A program made the translations under genes and the position numbers. The notes beneath the pieces were generated by a model that was not told the origin of the DNA, made no database searches, and worked only from the letters and a program-made list of their open reading frames with translations. This document shows positions 1 to 9,786 of a stretch of 64,000 nt of DNA, one piece after another (position 1 is the first letter of the stretch; each line of letters opens with the position of its first letter). The stretch lies in the NCBI RefSeq assembly GCF_030929595.1, contig NZ_JAVFVR010000007.1, positions 124,001-188,000 on the forward strand. The letters are read 5' to 3'. The DNA comes from Flavobacterium sp. LHD-85. Lineage in GTDB: Bacteria; Bacteroidota; Bacteroidia; Flavobacteriales; Flavobacteriaceae.

Positions 1-581
1 AAACCTTCAGAAGTACTCGCGTTACCAATAGTTCCCCAAGCTACTTCGTTTCCGTTTACCGTAAATTTATCTTTAATTGTAATTCCGTCAACGTTTCTGT
101 AGATTTTTGAAGCTTGTGCTAATCCCAATAATCTTGGCATTTGACCAGCAGTTGGAGATATATCTGAACTTGAATTTTTTTGTTTGGTTAAGTCTTTCCA
201 AGAACCGTCTTCATTTAAACTGTGCGTTACAAAGTGTCCGCCCATTTGTCTTCCTGCAGACATCGGATCAAAAGCTAAATCGGTATGACCGTATAAACCG
301 GCAAAAAACTGTTTAGCATCCAATTCACCGATAGCCATCATAAAAGTTTGATCGCGATAGTATCCAGAACGGAAATCTCCGTTTTTAAAAGCTTTTGCCA
401 TTGCCAGCTGCGGAACTTCTTTTCCGTCGCCAAAAATTCCAAATTTAGCTTTTCCTGTTAATACTTCTTTTCGACCTAAAAGACTACATTCACGGCTTGT
501 TACCGCAATTCTATAGTCATTCAATACCTCAGTTTTGAAATCTTCAAATGTCAGTGTAGTATTGTTTTTTTCTTTTATCAT
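1..581 (-). CDS. 2-oxoacid (branched-chain type) dehydrogenase E1 component, N-terminal part, cut by window edge
   Basis: Reading the minus strand from the ATG at 579-581 gives 193 open codons running off the left edge. The protein begins MIKEKNNTTLTFEDFKTE and contains LNDYRIAVTSRECSLLGRKE, FGIFGDGKEVPQLAMAKAF and AIGELDAKQFFAGLYGHTD. This matches the start of the fused alpha/beta E1 subunits of Bacteroidota 2-oxoisovalerate/alpha-ketoacid dehydrogenases, which decarboxylate branched-chain 2-oxoacids with thiamine diphosphate. The thiamine-binding motif lies beyond the window, so substrate class rests on family resemblance only. No E2 or E3 gene is visible on this side. Confidence 0.8.
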   Translation of the reverse strand, partial: MIKEKNNTTLTFEDFKTEVLNDYRIAVTSRECSLLGRKEVLTGKAKFGIFGDGKEVPQLAMAKAFKNGDFRSGYYRDQTFMMAIGELDAKQFFAGLYGHTDLAFDPMSAGRQMGGHFVTHSLNEDGSWKDLTKQKNSSSDISPTAGQMPRLLGLAQASKIYRNVDGITIKDKFTVNGNEVAWGTIGNASTSEG

Positions 582-771
582 AATCTTGTAGGGTCATGTT
601 GTTTATGTCGCGAAATTACTTAAAAACAATCAATAATCATAATTCTTTGAAATAAATATAATTTAATTATTTGTATTCAAATCTATAAACTAAGTATTTT
701 ATTTGTGTTATTTTTATGTGAAGTTTAATTTTATTAATAATTTCGCAAGTTTTTGTTTAAAATTCATTTGA

Positions 772-3600
772 TTAAAACCATTTTCTAGTAAAAAGTGTGA
801 CTAATGTTTTTGGTGAGAAAGTGATTATAAATCGTATTTTTTCATTGTATTTTGGTTGAGATATTTCCCATCCATTATTAGAATAAACAGGGAAATAGAG
901 TTCAAAGTAGTCAGGAACTAGATTTAAACGTACGCCAGAATCGTAAGCAAAGAACTCGCTTTGATGTTTATTTTTCAAGAAACCAATATCTCCGTAAAGT
1001 TCTACCCAGTTCCATATTGCGTAGCTAGCATTTAAGGTCGTCATCCATTGGTTAGCGTATGAAGGTTCTAATTGCGATTTAAAACCTCCTTCAGCAATAA
1101 CGTATTGTTGGCTGAAAAATCCTGTACTTTCAGATCTTCCAAATAAATTATAATCAAATAAATAATCAGTTGGGCGGTCTAAACCAAAACTAAAATAATC
1201 TGAGTTTGTTGTGTTATACAAGAAGCTTCCAACGTATAATCTTAAATTTAGCTTTTTATTATTCTCAAATAACCTTCTATACTCTACTTCTCCAGAAACT
1301 TTTCCAAATCCGCTAGAAAACTGCAAATCGGTCATAAAACTAAAATGATCGATTAATTCAGTTTTTGTGTTAGAGTAGCGGGCATTAAAAATAGAATAAT
1401 TAGGAGACGAATTGTCCGTAATATAATCGCTCGCTTCACGGTTTACAATTACCTGTCGGAACATAAACATTTGCTTTCTATTGTCTCTAAAATCTTTTTC
1501 GCGAATGCGGAACACTACCATCGGATTTAATCTCAAATAAGTAGCCTCTGGGGCATAATGAAAATAATTCTGGCTAATAGAATATCGAACATTATATAAG
1601 GTGCTATTTCTATAATACTGATTCCATGAAAATGCTGATGAGCCTGAAATCGTTCCTGCTTTTATCGAATAAGCCGGATTGATGTCAAAATTGAATGGTT
1701 TGTCTAAAATGGTTTTATTGTGAAAACGAATTCCAGGAGTAAAACCATCATAATAATTATAATTTAATGTGGGGATGTATAAAATCTGATTGTAATCTGG
1801 ATCTTCTAAATCTTTAGCAAAATTAAATTTGATAGGACGATTTAGTGAAACATTTTTTAAAGATCTCCAGTTGTTTCGCTGGTTGTATTCTGGAACTTCG
1901 TTATTGTAATTAATGACGATTTTGTCAGCATTTTTTCGACTGAACTCATAAACAGAGTCTTTTTTAGTAGGCTCAATCCATTCTTTAAACACGACTTCTT
2001 TCTTTTTAATTCCGTAAATAGGAATAGGAGCATAGATTCCAGTTTTATTTTTAACCGAAAACGTAATGCTGTCTGCAGTTCTCGAAACATTCGAAAATTT
2101 ATAATCGATAATATCTCTTGAATCAATAATGGTTTTAAAGAACCAGTCTATATTTTTTGGACTTTTTTGAGTTAAGATTTTTTCGAAATCATATCTGTTG
2201 GATTGCCCAATTTGGTTTAGGTTGTAAAACTCTTTTACACTTTTAGGAACAATATCATGATTAAGATAATCATCTAAATAGCTCAAACTTAAACCAGCGC
2301 GATATTTGCTGGCAATTTGCTCGTTAAATTTTATTAATGTGTTTTTTGGATCTCCCAGTGGCTGGTCTAGGTTTTTACGCGCCATCAGCATATAATAATA
2401 GCTGTATTGCTCATTAAAAGTCAGATTTGTGATATTATAACTTTTAAAGAGCTTCATATCCGAAAGTCTTCCCAGCATTTTTTCATCCTGATGATGTTCT
2501 TCCATGTATTTCATCATGGTATAGATCTGGATTCCGTCATAAATCCAATTGTCTTTTCTTGGATCTAAACGCAGACTGTTTTTGAGATAATTATTTAAAA
2601 AAGTCTTTAAAAATTGAATCTCAAACATAAAATCATCTTCAAACGGACTGATAAACGATGGCAATTGATTTAAACCATAAAATGGATTTCTATCATAATC
2701 TGCTTGAGAAACCGTAATTTTTTCATGCGGATATTTGCCAATAAATTTCTCAGCATAAGAAACCACACGGTTAATGATAATGGCCTTCTGAAATTCGTCT
2801 ATTCTTTTGTTTTTTAAATTGGTTTCAACCTGTAGCGATCCGTTATCATAGGTTCTAAAACTATTTTGTTTTTCGATGTAAAGGCTAAAATCAGTTCTGT
2901 TTCTTCCAGAAAAAGAGTAAATATTGTAGCTTTCGTTGCTTGTGTCTTTGGCAACCGAATTTAAATCTGTAGTAATAAAATACTGATTTGGGATTTTAAT
3001 TTCGACTTCATAATCACTCACTGCATTGGCAATATCATCTAGATTGTAATTGTTGTATTTTACAAAAAATCCATTTTCAAAACGGGCAGGACTTAAAAAC
3101 CAGTTTTTTAATAACATGCCACCATTTTGATCAAAGCCAAAATGAGTAAACTTATCATTTGGAATTTTTACAATATAATTAAGGTGCAGATCTATTTTTT
3201 CGTTTGGAAGAAGTTTGCGATTCAGCTTAACTATAATGTAATCGGGATCTTGAACATTTCTTTCCCATTCTAGAGCAGAATAATTGGTTTCAGTTAAATT
3301 TATGATGGTTGTTTTTCCTCTGTCAGCAGCCTTTGCCAAATGAAAACCTCTGTAAAATTCATCCGAAAAGCGTTTTGCCAAAGGCGTATTTTTGTCAACA
3401 AAAGCGTTGTTCCAGTCGTTTAAAACAATCGAAACTAAAGTATCATTTGTAGTATTATGATACGTAATATCCTGTTTTACGTTCAGTGTTTTAAGTTCAA
3501 GATTAACCGCCACTTCCATCTTAGATTGATGTTGTGCAGCTAGTTTTATCGAAAAGGATAAAACTAAAACGAGGCAAATAATTTTATAAAGTGCTTTCAA
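772..3600 (-). CDS. M1-aminopeptidase-like exported protein lacking the zinc site
   Basis: 942 aa with a signal peptide (residues 1-22, ending KLAAQ). Residues about 25-250 form the beta-rich N-terminal domain of M1 (gluzincin) peptidases. FYGLNQLPSF near residues 308-317 sits where the substrate-binding GxMEN loop is expected. The following helix (FEIQFLKTFLNNYLKN, about 325-342) has no HEXXH, and the usual WLNEG is NWIYDG (Trp352), so both zinc ligand motifs are lost. Residues about 600-942 are rich in alternating aromatic strands and end TLVTLFTRKWF with a terminal Phe, like an outer-membrane beta-barrel. It is probably a non-catalytic surface or outer-membrane protein descended from a peptidase. 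Automated annotation would likely call it a metalloprotease. Confidence 0.7.
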   Translation of the reverse strand: MKALYKIICLVLVLSFSIKLAAQHQSKMEVAVNLELKTLNVKQDITYHNTTNDTLVSIVLNDWNNAFVDKNTPLAKRFSDEFYRGFHLAKAADRGKTTIINLTETNYSALEWERNVQDPDYIIVKLNRKLLPNEKIDLHLNYIVKIPNDKFTHFGFDQNGGMLLKNWFLSPARFENGFFVKYNNYNLDDIANAVSDYEVEIKIPNQYFITTDLNSVAKDTSNESYNIYSFSGRNRTDFSLYIEKQNSFRTYDNGSLQVETNLKNKRIDEFQKAIIINRVVSYAEKFIGKYPHEKITVSQADYDRNPFYGLNQLPSFISPFEDDFMFEIQFLKTFLNNYLKNSLRLDPRKDNWIYDGIQIYTMMKYMEEHHQDEKMLGRLSDMKLFKSYNITNLTFNEQYSYYYMLMARKNLDQPLGDPKNTLIKFNEQIASKYRAGLSLSYLDDYLNHDIVPKSVKEFYNLNQIGQSNRYDFEKILTQKSPKNIDWFFKTIIDSRDIIDYKFSNVSRTADSITFSVKNKTGIYAPIPIYGIKKKEVVFKEWIEPTKKDSVYEFSRKNADKIVINYNNEVPEYNQRNNWRSLKNVSLNRPIKFNFAKDLEDPDYNQILYIPTLNYNYYDGFTPGIRFHNKTILDKPFNFDINPAYSIKAGTISGSSAFSWNQYYRNSTLYNVRYSISQNYFHYAPEATYLRLNPMVVFRIREKDFRDNRKQMFMFRQVIVNREASDYITDNSSPNYSIFNARYSNTKTELIDHFSFMTDLQFSSGFGKVSGEVEYRRLFENNKKLNLRLYVGSFLYNTTNSDYFSFGLDRPTDYLFDYNLFGRSESTGFFSQQYVIAEGGFKSQLEPSYANQWMTTLNASYAIWNWVELYGDIGFLKNKHQSEFFAYDSGVRLNLVPDYFELYFPVYSNNGWEISQPKYNEKIRFIITFSPKTLVTLFTRKWF

Positions 3601-3677
3601 ATAGTGGCTTAAAAATTATCAGAAATGCTTATGTTGCGGACATATTGAAGTTACGGATTTTTGTAAAAATAGTATAA

Positions 3678-3705
3678 AAAAAGCTGTTTAAAAAAACAGC
3701 TTACA
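3678..3705 (-). terminator. Rho-independent terminator after the LOG family gene
   Basis: Stem AAGCTGTTT (3681-3689) pairs with AAACAGCTT (3694-3702). On the minus strand it is followed by a run of T. It lies downstream of the LOG gene and upstream of the M1-like gene. Confidence 0.7.
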
Positions 3706-3738
3706 ATTTTTGTGTATTTGCAGTATAATTTAACCATA

Positions 3739-3805
3739 TAAGTGATATAAGTGTATTTAAACGCAAAGCTTAAAATAATGCTTTTAGATGAACTTATATC
3801 ACTTA
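3739..3805. repeat. 15-bp inverted repeat in the intergenic region
   Basis: ATAAGTGATATAAGT at 3739-3753 and its reverse complement at 3791-3805 are separated by 37 bases. They could form a long hairpin at the end of the LOG transcript or be two halves of a binding site. No function is assigned. Confidence 0.5.
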
Positions 3806-3819
3806 TCTGGTTTTGAAAA

Positions 3820-4548
3820 TTAGAAATTCGGACTTAAATCGTACTTTTTGTAGAATTTATCTAATGCCTCAACAACTTCGTCTTCTGTGTCTACAATTTT
3901 AAATAAATTCAAATCTTCAGGGCTTACCGTATGCATTTTTTCAACCAAAACAGTTTTAACCCATTCAATCAAGCCAGACCAGAATTCAACTCCAACCAGA
4001 ATAATCGGAAACTTTCCAATTTTCTTAGTCTGAATCAAAGTGATCGCTTCAAACATTTCGTCTAAAGTTCCAAAACCTCCTGGCATAACCACAAAACCTT
4101 GCGAATACTTTACGAACATTACTTTTCTCACAAAGAAATAGTCGAAATTCAAGTTTTTATCATGATCAATATACGGATTAAAATGCTGCTCAAACGGAAG
4201 CTCGATATTTAAACCAACCGAAGTTCCTCCGCCCAAATGTGCGCCTTTATTTCCAGCTTCCATAATTCCGGGACCACCTCCTGTAATCACACCGTAACCT
4301 GCTTTACTGATTTTATAAGCAATTTTTTCTGCCAATTGATAGTATTTGTCGTCTGGTTTAGTTCTTGCAGATCCAAAAATAGAAACGCAAGGACCAATAC
4401 GTCCCATTGCTTCGTAACCATTTACAAACTCAGACATAATCTTAAAAATTGCCCAGCTGTCATTGGTTTTAATTTCATTCCACGTTCTTTGTTTCAAACG
4501 ATCCTGAATTACTTTATCTTCATCATTATCAAAATCTTCTAATCTCAT
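3820..4548 (-). CDS. LOG family protein (TIGR00730-type Rossmann fold)
   Basis: 242 aa. It carries the two hallmarks of the LOG/lysine-decarboxylase-like family: GGGPGIMEAGNKGA after the second strand and PGGFGTLDEMFEA, whose Glu and Arg/Gly environment forms the nucleoside-monophosphate hydrolase site. Family members remove ribose 5'-phosphate from nucleotides (cytokinin-type or other purine ribotides). The older name lysine decarboxylase is misleading. The N-terminal extension of about 45 residues (RLEDFDNDEDKVIQDRLKQR) is common in the larger bacterial subgroup. Cytoplasmic, with no signal. It stands alone with its own terminator at 3678-3705. Confidence 0.85.
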   Translation of the reverse strand: MRLEDFDNDEDKVIQDRLKQRTWNEIKTNDSWAIFKIMSEFVNGYEAMGRIGPCVSIFGSARTKPDDKYYQLAEKIAYKISKAGYGVITGGGPGIMEAGNKGAHLGGGTSVGLNIELPFEQHFNPYIDHDKNLNFDYFFVRKVMFVKYSQGFVVMPGGFGTLDEMFEAITLIQTKKIGKFPIILVGVEFWSGLIEWVKTVLVEKMHTVSPEDLNLFKIVDTEDEVVEALDKFYKKYDLSPNF

Positions 4549-4990
4549 TTTAGGTATTTTAATTTATTATTTTATTTATGTTTTTGTCCCATTTTGTCAT
4601 TCTGAGCGTAGTCGAAGGATTAGGAGCTGATTCCTGCTGTCCGCTATATTCCCGATAAACAAAAACTACGGCTAAAAAGCCTTGTTTTTCTAAATCGGGA
4701 GATGCCGCTCCCATCAGGGCTAGGGCAGTTGGTTTCAAATAAACAATCAGTTTAATCGAAACATGATTTCTTTAAAAAGCTTGATTTTTTCAGAAAAAGC
4801 GGATACTAAATTAACGCTTTTTTCTAGAATTGTTATAAAAAACGGGAATTATAATCCAAAAGTAATGTTGTGATAATAATCAAATTCTGTTTTTTGATTC
4901 ATTATCAGTTGATTGGGTTAAATAATTTTCTTAAATTATTATAAGAATCCACGAAACTTGTACAATAGCTTAATTGTTTGAAGCTACAAT
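4549..4990. other. Gene-free stretch containing a dispersed-repeat-like segment with a large hairpin
   Basis: No ORF of note. Between about 4598 and 4735 the base composition rises and the segment looks structured: TCATTCTGAGCGTAGTCGAA at 4598-4617, then CCTGCTGTCCGCTATAT, then an imperfect hairpin (CCCGAT at 4651 pairing with ATCGGG ending at 4699, with inner arms ACAAAAAC/GTTTTT and GGCT/AGCC), then GATGCCGCTCCCATCAGGGC. I recall similar segments as recurring intergenic repeats in Flavobacterium genomes, but only one copy is in this window. The rest (4736-4990) is plain AT-rich DNA with no feature I can name. Confidence 0.4.
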
Positions 4991-5857
4991 TTAATCTAGG
5001 TTTTCTTCTGTTTTTTTTCCATTCTCATCCCATTGTGCAAATGTATTTTTGACAGCATCTCGGATAAAATAGATTTTTCCATTTTCGTAATATTGTTTGT
5101 AGTAAAGCTCTTTTCCATTTTCGACTTTACTTTCAAATTTTAAAATTCCATTTCCGTAATAACTATAAAATTTGCCAACTGGAATTCCATTAAGAAACTC
5201 TTCAAAATGTGATATTTTACCATTCTTGAAATAGCAAATTATTTTTCCGTCGAATTTTTTATTTTCCTTGTATAATAGATTTTGTTTGTATTTTCCCGAG
5301 AACTTAATTTCTCCGTTTTCATCATAATATTTAACGATGTATTCGTCTTTATTAATTGGATCGAATTTTTCCTTTAAACTACCGCTCTGATAGAAATAAT
5401 AATGCGAACCATTTTCGATAAATTTTAATTTTGGCTTACCATTTTTCCAATAAGTTGTTGATTCGTTTGTTGTATTGTCAAATTGTTGTTTGAAATTTCC
5501 ATTTTCATCGTATTCAATGCTTTTTCCAATTTGATTTCCGTAATTGTACTCTCTTGTCCATTTAAGTTTGCCATTTTCATACCAATCAATGTATTTTTCG
5601 TGACACTGATGATTTTTTACAGGACCAATTGATTTTTTCTTTCCAGACTCATAAAACGACATATCGATATATTCAGTTGGTGTTGTAATTAATCGTAAAG
5701 ATTTTATGTTATGATTTTTATAGAATACCGTATCTATATTAGTAAAATTCGCAGGTCTGATTTCTAAACTTTCTATTTCTTTATCAATGACGGTTTTTTT
5801 ATTGCACGAGATGAATGTAAATATCAGAAAGAAAATTAAAGCTATATTTTTTTTCAT
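4991..5857 (-). CDS. YwqK/MORN-variant repeat lipoprotein
   Basis: 288 aa. The N-terminus MKKNIALIFFLIFTFISC is a lipoprotein signal with the lipidated Cys at position 18. The rest is a run of short repeats built on YxxNGKxK.. followed by an aromatic residue (DWYENGKLKW, YWKNGKPKLKF, YFYQSGSLKEKF, YYDENGEIKFSG, CYFKNGKISHFE, YYGNGILKFES, YYENGKIYF), typical of MORN-variant repeats. RefSeq-style names call such proteins YwqK-family antitoxins. No toxin partner is present here, so I treat it as a beta-meander surface lipoprotein of unknown role. Only 24 bases separate it from the upstream uvrA stop, so read-through transcription from uvrA is possible. Confidence 0.7.
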   Translation of the reverse strand: MKKNIALIFFLIFTFISCNKKTVIDKEIESLEIRPANFTNIDTVFYKNHNIKSLRLITTPTEYIDMSFYESGKKKSIGPVKNHQCHEKYIDWYENGKLKWTREYNYGNQIGKSIEYDENGNFKQQFDNTTNESTTYWKNGKPKLKFIENGSHYYFYQSGSLKEKFDPINKDEYIVKYYDENGEIKFSGKYKQNLLYKENKKFDGKIICYFKNGKISHFEEFLNGIPVGKFYSYYGNGILKFESKVENGKELYYKQYYENGKIYFIRDAVKNTFAQWDENGKKTEENLD

Positions 5858-5881
5858 ATTGATGTATTGGGTGTCTAATTT

Positions 5882-8713
5882 TTACTCCAATTCTTTTTTC
5901 AAAAACTTAGCCGTATAGCTCTTTTTATTTTGCGCCACTTCTTCTGGTGTTCCTTTTGCAACCAATTGTCCACCGCCTTTTCCGCCTTCTGGACCAATAT
6001 CAATAATATAATCAGCAAGTTTAATAACATCCATATTATGTTCAATAACTAGAATCGTATTTCCTTTATCAACCAGTTTATTGATTACTTCCATCAAAAC
6101 GCGAATGTCTTCAAAGTGTAGTCCTGTTGTCGGTTCATCCAGAATATAAAATGTATTTCCAGTATCTTTTTTAGACAATTCTCCTGCCAGTTTTATACGC
6201 TGCGCTTCACCACCAGAAAGCGTTGTGCTTTGCTGACCAAGCGTAATGTAACCTAAACCAACATCTTGAATGGTTTTGATTTTTCTATAAATCTTTGGAA
6301 TATTTTCAAAAAACGGAACAGCTTCATCAACCGTCATATCCAAAACATCAGAAATTGATTTTCCTTTGTATCTGATCTCTAAAGTTTCTCTATTAAAACG
6401 TTTTCCCTGACACGTTTCACATTCTACGTAAACGTCTGGTAAAAAGTTCATTTCGATAGTTCTCACACCAGAACCTTCGCAGGTTTCGCAACGTCCGCCT
6501 TTTACGTTAAAACTGAAACGACCCGCTTTATAACCACGAATCATACTTTCGGAAGTCATCGTAAATAGATTTCTAATTTCGGTAAAAACCTCCGTGTATG
6601 TTGCTGGATTAGAACGTGGCGTTCTTCCAATCGGACTTTGGTCAATATCAATTACTTTGTCGATATGTTCTAGACCTTCAATCTTTTTGTAAGGTTGCGG
6701 TTTTTTTACGCCATTAAAATAATACGCATTTAAAATAGGGTACAATGTTTCGTTAATCAAAGTCGATTTACCGCTTCCAGAAACTCCCGTAACGCAGGTC
6801 ATTTGTCCTAACGGAATTTCTATGGTAACATTTTTAAGATTGTTTCCTGTTGCACCAGTCAGTTTCAAGAATTTGCCATTTCCTTTTCTTCTTTTCTTCG
6901 GAATATCAAATTTCATTTTACCATTCAAATATTGAGCGGTAATAGTGTTTGAAGCTAAAGTTTCTTTCGGAGTTCCGATACTGATGATTTCTCCACCATA
7001 TTTCCCTGCTTTTGGTCCAATATCAATTACATAATCAGCCGTTTCGATCATGTCTTTATCGTGTTCCACTACAATTACTGAGTTTCCAATATCGCGTAAT
7101 TGTTCTAAAGAATGAATTAACTTCTCGTTATCTCTTTGGTGCAAACCAATACTAGGTTCATCCAAAATATAAAGAACTCCAACCAATTGTGAACCAATTT
7201 GTGTTGCCAGACGAATACGCTGTGCTTCACCACCAGAAAGTGATTTTGAACTTCGGCTTAAAGCCAAATAATTCAAACCAACATTCATAAGGAAGTTCAA
7301 GCGGTCTTTGATTTCTTTTACGACTTCAGAAGCAATTAAAAGCTGCTTGTCTGTTAAATGGCTATTTAAATCTTGAAACCAAGCTGTTAAATCTGAAATA
7401 TCCATATCACACAATTCGGTGATATTTTTTTTATTTACTCTAAAAAACAAAGCTTCTTTTTTAAGGCGTGAGCCATCGCAAACAGGACAATTAATTTCGT
7501 CCATAAAATCTTTTGCCCAACGTTTTATGCTGGTTGTAGCGCTTTCATCATATTGATTTTTGATGAAATTAGAAATTCCCTCAAAATCGATTTTATATTC
7601 TCTCGTAACGCCAAGATCTTTTGAGTTGATTGAGAATTTATCTTTTCCGCCATACAAAATCATTTGCATTGCTTCTTCATGGATTTTCTCAATCGAATCG
7701 GTAATTTTAAATCCGAATTTTTCTCCAATAGTTTCCAATTGTTTAAAAATCCACGAAGATTTGTATTCGCCAAGCGGAGCAAAACCTCCAGCTTTTATAG
7801 ATAATTTCGGATTCGGAATAATCTTCTTGACGTTGATTTCGTGCACAGTTCCCAATCCGTTGCAATGCGGACAAGCTCCTTTTGGAGAGTTGAAAGAGAA
7901 TAAATTCGGTTCTGGATTCTGATAAGATATTCCAGTTGAAGGACACATTAAATTTCTACTGAAATAACGTACTTCGTTAGAATCTTGATCCAAAATCATT
8001 AAAACATCTTCACCATGATGCATGGCTGTATTGATGCTTTCAGATAATCTTTTTTGTGTATCTGGATTATCTTCAATCACCATCCTATCTACTACAATCT
8101 CAATATCGTGTGTTTTGTAACGATCCAATTTCATTCCAGCAACCAAATCCTGAACTTCTCCGTTTACGCGAACTTTCAAAAATCCTTGTTTGGTTATTTG
8201 TTGGAAAAGTTCCGCATAATGACCTTTTCTGGCTTTAATAACCGGTGCTAGAATATTGATTCGTTTTCCGTTATAATCCTGAATAATCAGATCTTTAATC
8301 TGTTCGTCAGAATACGAAACCATTTTTTCGCCAGTGTTATAACTGTAGGCATCTGCACCACGTGCGTACAAAAGCCTTAAGAAATCGTAAATTTCAGTAA
8401 TAGTTCCAACTGTAGAACGCGGACTTTTACTGGTTGTTTTTTGTTCAATCGCAATTACGGGAGAAAGTCCGTCGATTTTGTCAACATCAGGACGTTCCAA
8501 TCCGCCAAGGAATTGTCTTGCGTAAGCTGAAAAAGTTTCAACATAACGGCGCTGTCCTTCAGCATAAATCGTATCAAAAGCCAAAGAAGATTTTCCCGAA
8601 CCTGATAAACCGGTAATTACAACCAGTTTTTCACGCGGGATAGATATATCGATATTTTTTAGATTATGAACTCTTGCACCAAGAACTTCAATAGTATTGT
8701 CTTTATCTAGCAT
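5882..8713 (-). CDS. uvrA: Excinuclease ABC subunit A (UvrA)
   Basis: DNA damage-recognition ATPase of nucleotide excision repair, acting with UvrB and UvrC. Visible in order: first Walker [15 protein letters not shown], zinc module CPHCNGLG, first ABC signature [17 protein letters not shown], second Walker [15 protein letters not shown], second zinc finger CETCEGSG...CETCQGKRF, signature [16 protein letters not shown] and Walker [13 protein letters not shown]. Length is 943 aa, normal for the family. The frame stays open upstream to 8773, but the start at 8711-8713 ([21 protein letters not shown]) is preferred because it fits the family N-terminus and a TAnnTTTG box lies at 8731-8738, downstream of the longer start. 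Confidence 0.97.
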   Translation of the reverse strand: MLDKDNTIEVLGARVHNLKNIDISIPREKLVVITGLSGSGKSSLAFDTIYAEGQRRYVETFSAYARQFLGGLERPDVDKIDGLSPVIAIEQKTTSKSPRSTVGTITEIYDFLRLLYARGADAYSYNTGEKMVSYSDEQIKDLIIQDYNGKRINILAPVIKARKGHYAELFQQITKQGFLKVRVNGEVQDLVAGMKLDRYKTHDIEIVVDRMVIEDNPDTQKRLSESINTAMHHGEDVLMILDQDSNEVRYFSRNLMCPSTGISYQNPEPNLFSFNSPKGACPHCNGLGTVHEINVKKIIPNPKLSIKAGGFAPLGEYKSSWIFKQLETIGEKFGFKITDSIEKIHEEAMQMILYGGKDKFSINSKDLGVTREYKIDFEGISNFIKNQYDESATTSIKRWAKDFMDEINCPVCDGSRLKKEALFFRVNKKNITELCDMDISDLTAWFQDLNSHLTDKQLLIASEVVKEIKDRLNFLMNVGLNYLALSRSSKSLSGGEAQRIRLATQIGSQLVGVLYILDEPSIGLHQRDNEKLIHSLEQLRDIGNSVIVVEHDKDMIETADYVIDIGPKAGKYGGEIISIGTPKETLASNTITAQYLNGKMKFDIPKKRRKGNGKFLKLTGATGNNLKNVTIEIPLGQMTCVTGVSGSGKSTLINETLYPILNAYYFNGVKKPQPYKKIEGLEHIDKVIDIDQSPIGRTPRSNPATYTEVFTEIRNLFTMTSESMIRGYKAGRFSFNVKGGRCETCEGSGVRTIEMNFLPDVYVECETCQGKRFNRETLEIRYKGKSISDVLDMTVDEAVPFFENIPKIYRKIKTIQDVGLGYITLGQQSTTLSGGEAQRIKLAGELSKKDTGNTFYILDEPTTGLHFEDIRVLMEVINKLVDKGNTILVIEHNMDVIKLADYIIDIGPEGGKGGGQLVAKGTPEEVAQNKKSYTAKFLKKELE

Positions 8714-8730
8714 AATTTTGAGCAAAAACG

Positions 8731-8738
8731 CAAAGTTA
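8731..8738 (-). promoter_or_regulatory. Candidate -7 box for uvrA
   Basis: The minus strand reads TAACTTTG, matching the flavobacterial -7 consensus TAnnTTTG, 18 bases before the chosen uvrA ATG. No TTG lies at the usual 17-23 base spacing upstream, so the -33 part is unconvincing. Confidence 0.4.
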
Positions 8739-8798
8739 CCACTTTGATTTGTTCTTTTAGTGCTCGATAGCAAAACTTTATGTTACAATTAGTAACAA

Positions 8799-8824
8799 AA
8801 AACGCTAGTTTAAACTAGCGTTTT
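8799..8824 (-). terminator. Perfectly palindromic terminator overlapping the fic stop codon
   Basis: ACGCTAGTTT at 8802-8811 is followed directly by its reverse complement AAACTAGCGT at 8812-8821, flanked by A-runs and T-runs, so it could terminate in either direction. The fic stop codon (TAG, minus strand 8815-8817) lies inside the stem. Confidence 0.7.
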
Positions 8825-9768
8825 CTTTTTCGAGTTGCCATATAGTTTTCTATAGCTTCTTTTGTAGTGTACCAATTTCGACCTTCTTTGTAAGCGTCGA
8901 TTTTTCCTGTTCGAGCCAATAAACTGACATATTCTTGGCCGTAAGGCGTGTCAGGTTCACTAACGATGTTCTGAATCGATTGATAATCATAAGGGCTTCC
9001 TGGCATTGCGCCTAGATAAATATTAAGTGTTCTTTCTAGCGCTTGGCACATTAAAAGAGTTAGTTTCTGATAATTGCCATTATTAGCTTGATTGAGTGCT
9101 TCGTAATATTTTTTTCTGTCATTTTTTAGAATAATCGCTGGCGGAAAACCACATCGCATCAATAGTAAATTCATGCTTAATCGAACCGTGCGCCCATTTC
9201 CATCAAAAAAAGGATGAATCCAGACTAATTTGTGATGATAAATTGTTGCGAGTTCAATATCGTTTAACCCTAACGGATTTGTATTGATAAACTCGATTAA
9301 TTCGTCTAAATAATCGGATACTTTATTAGCATTTGGTGGCATAAAATTAGCTCCTGAAATTCGAACACCTCCATTACGAATTCTTCCTGCAAAATCTTCC
9401 TCGATAGAACGCATTACCAAGCCATGAACAGAAAGGATGTCTATACTTCTTAGTTTATAATTTTCGTCAACGATGGAGTAGAGATAATCGATGGCTTTGT
9501 CATGATTATGAGTTTCAAAATGTTCACGCAGCGATTTTCCTTTAATGGTAATTCCTTCTTGAATAACCATTTGGGTTTCTCTCAAACTAAGTGTATTTCC
9601 TTCAATGCTATTTGAGTTATAAGTCCATTCTAAAGAAAGACTTTCTCGTATTTTATTCAAGGCAATATTAGGCAATGGTCTGCTGTTTTGCAGTTCTTGC
9701 CTTTTTTGGTACAATCGATCAAAGGTTGATTGAAATTCTTCTCTGTATGTTAGGTCAATATTAAACAT
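8815..9768 (-). CDS. Fic family adenylyltransferase-type protein with C-terminal excisionase-like HTH
   Basis: 317 aa. The Fic core motif HPFFDGNGRTVR starts at His185 and has all expected residues (HxFxDGNGRxxR), predicting transfer of AMP (or another nucleotide) to hydroxyl side chains. Residues 52-58 read SNSIEGN, matching the class II N-terminal inhibitory motif SxxxEG with Glu56 as the blocking residue. The C-terminus (YVSLLARTGKIDAYKEGRNW then YTTKEAIENYM) resembles excisionase/MerR-type HTH domains, so the protein may bind DNA. The promoter box at 9776-9783 puts transcription start within a few bases of the ATG. An inverted repeat at 9787-9830 just upstream is a candidate operator, suggesting autoregulation. 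The upstream ClC gene is co-oriented, only 63 bases away. Confidence 0.9.
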   Translation of the reverse strand: MFNIDLTYREEFQSTFDRLYQKRQELQNSRPLPNIALNKIRESLSLEWTYNSNSIEGNTLSLRETQMVIQEGITIKGKSLREHFETHNHDKAIDYLYSIVDENYKLRSIDILSVHGLVMRSIEEDFAGRIRNGGVRISGANFMPPNANKVSDYLDELIEFINTNPLGLNDIELATIYHHKLVWIHPFFDGNGRTVRLSMNLLLMRCGFPPAIILKNDRKKYYEALNQANNGNYQKLTLLMCQALERTLNIYLGAMPGSPYDYQSIQNIVSEPDTPYGQEYVSLLARTGKIDAYKEGRNWYTTKEAIENYMATRKRKR

Positions 9769-9775
9769 AATCCTA

Positions 9776-9783
9776 CAAAGATA
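9776..9783 (-). promoter_or_regulatory. -7 box for fic, very close to the start codon
   Basis: The minus strand reads TATCTTTG, matching TAnnTTTG, with only 7 bases between it and the fic ATG (9766-9768). Transcription from it would give an mRNA with almost no leader. Confidence 0.45.
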
Positions 9784-9786
9784 CTT

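Noticed and set aside
107..316. 69-codon plus-strand open frame at the left edge
   Set aside because: It overlaps the E1 dehydrogenase gene on the other strand, which has clear family similarity.
4991..5857. Toxin-antitoxin module suggested by the usual YwqK antitoxin name
   Set aside because: It is a repeat lipoprotein with no toxin gene next to it; the name is a database label only.
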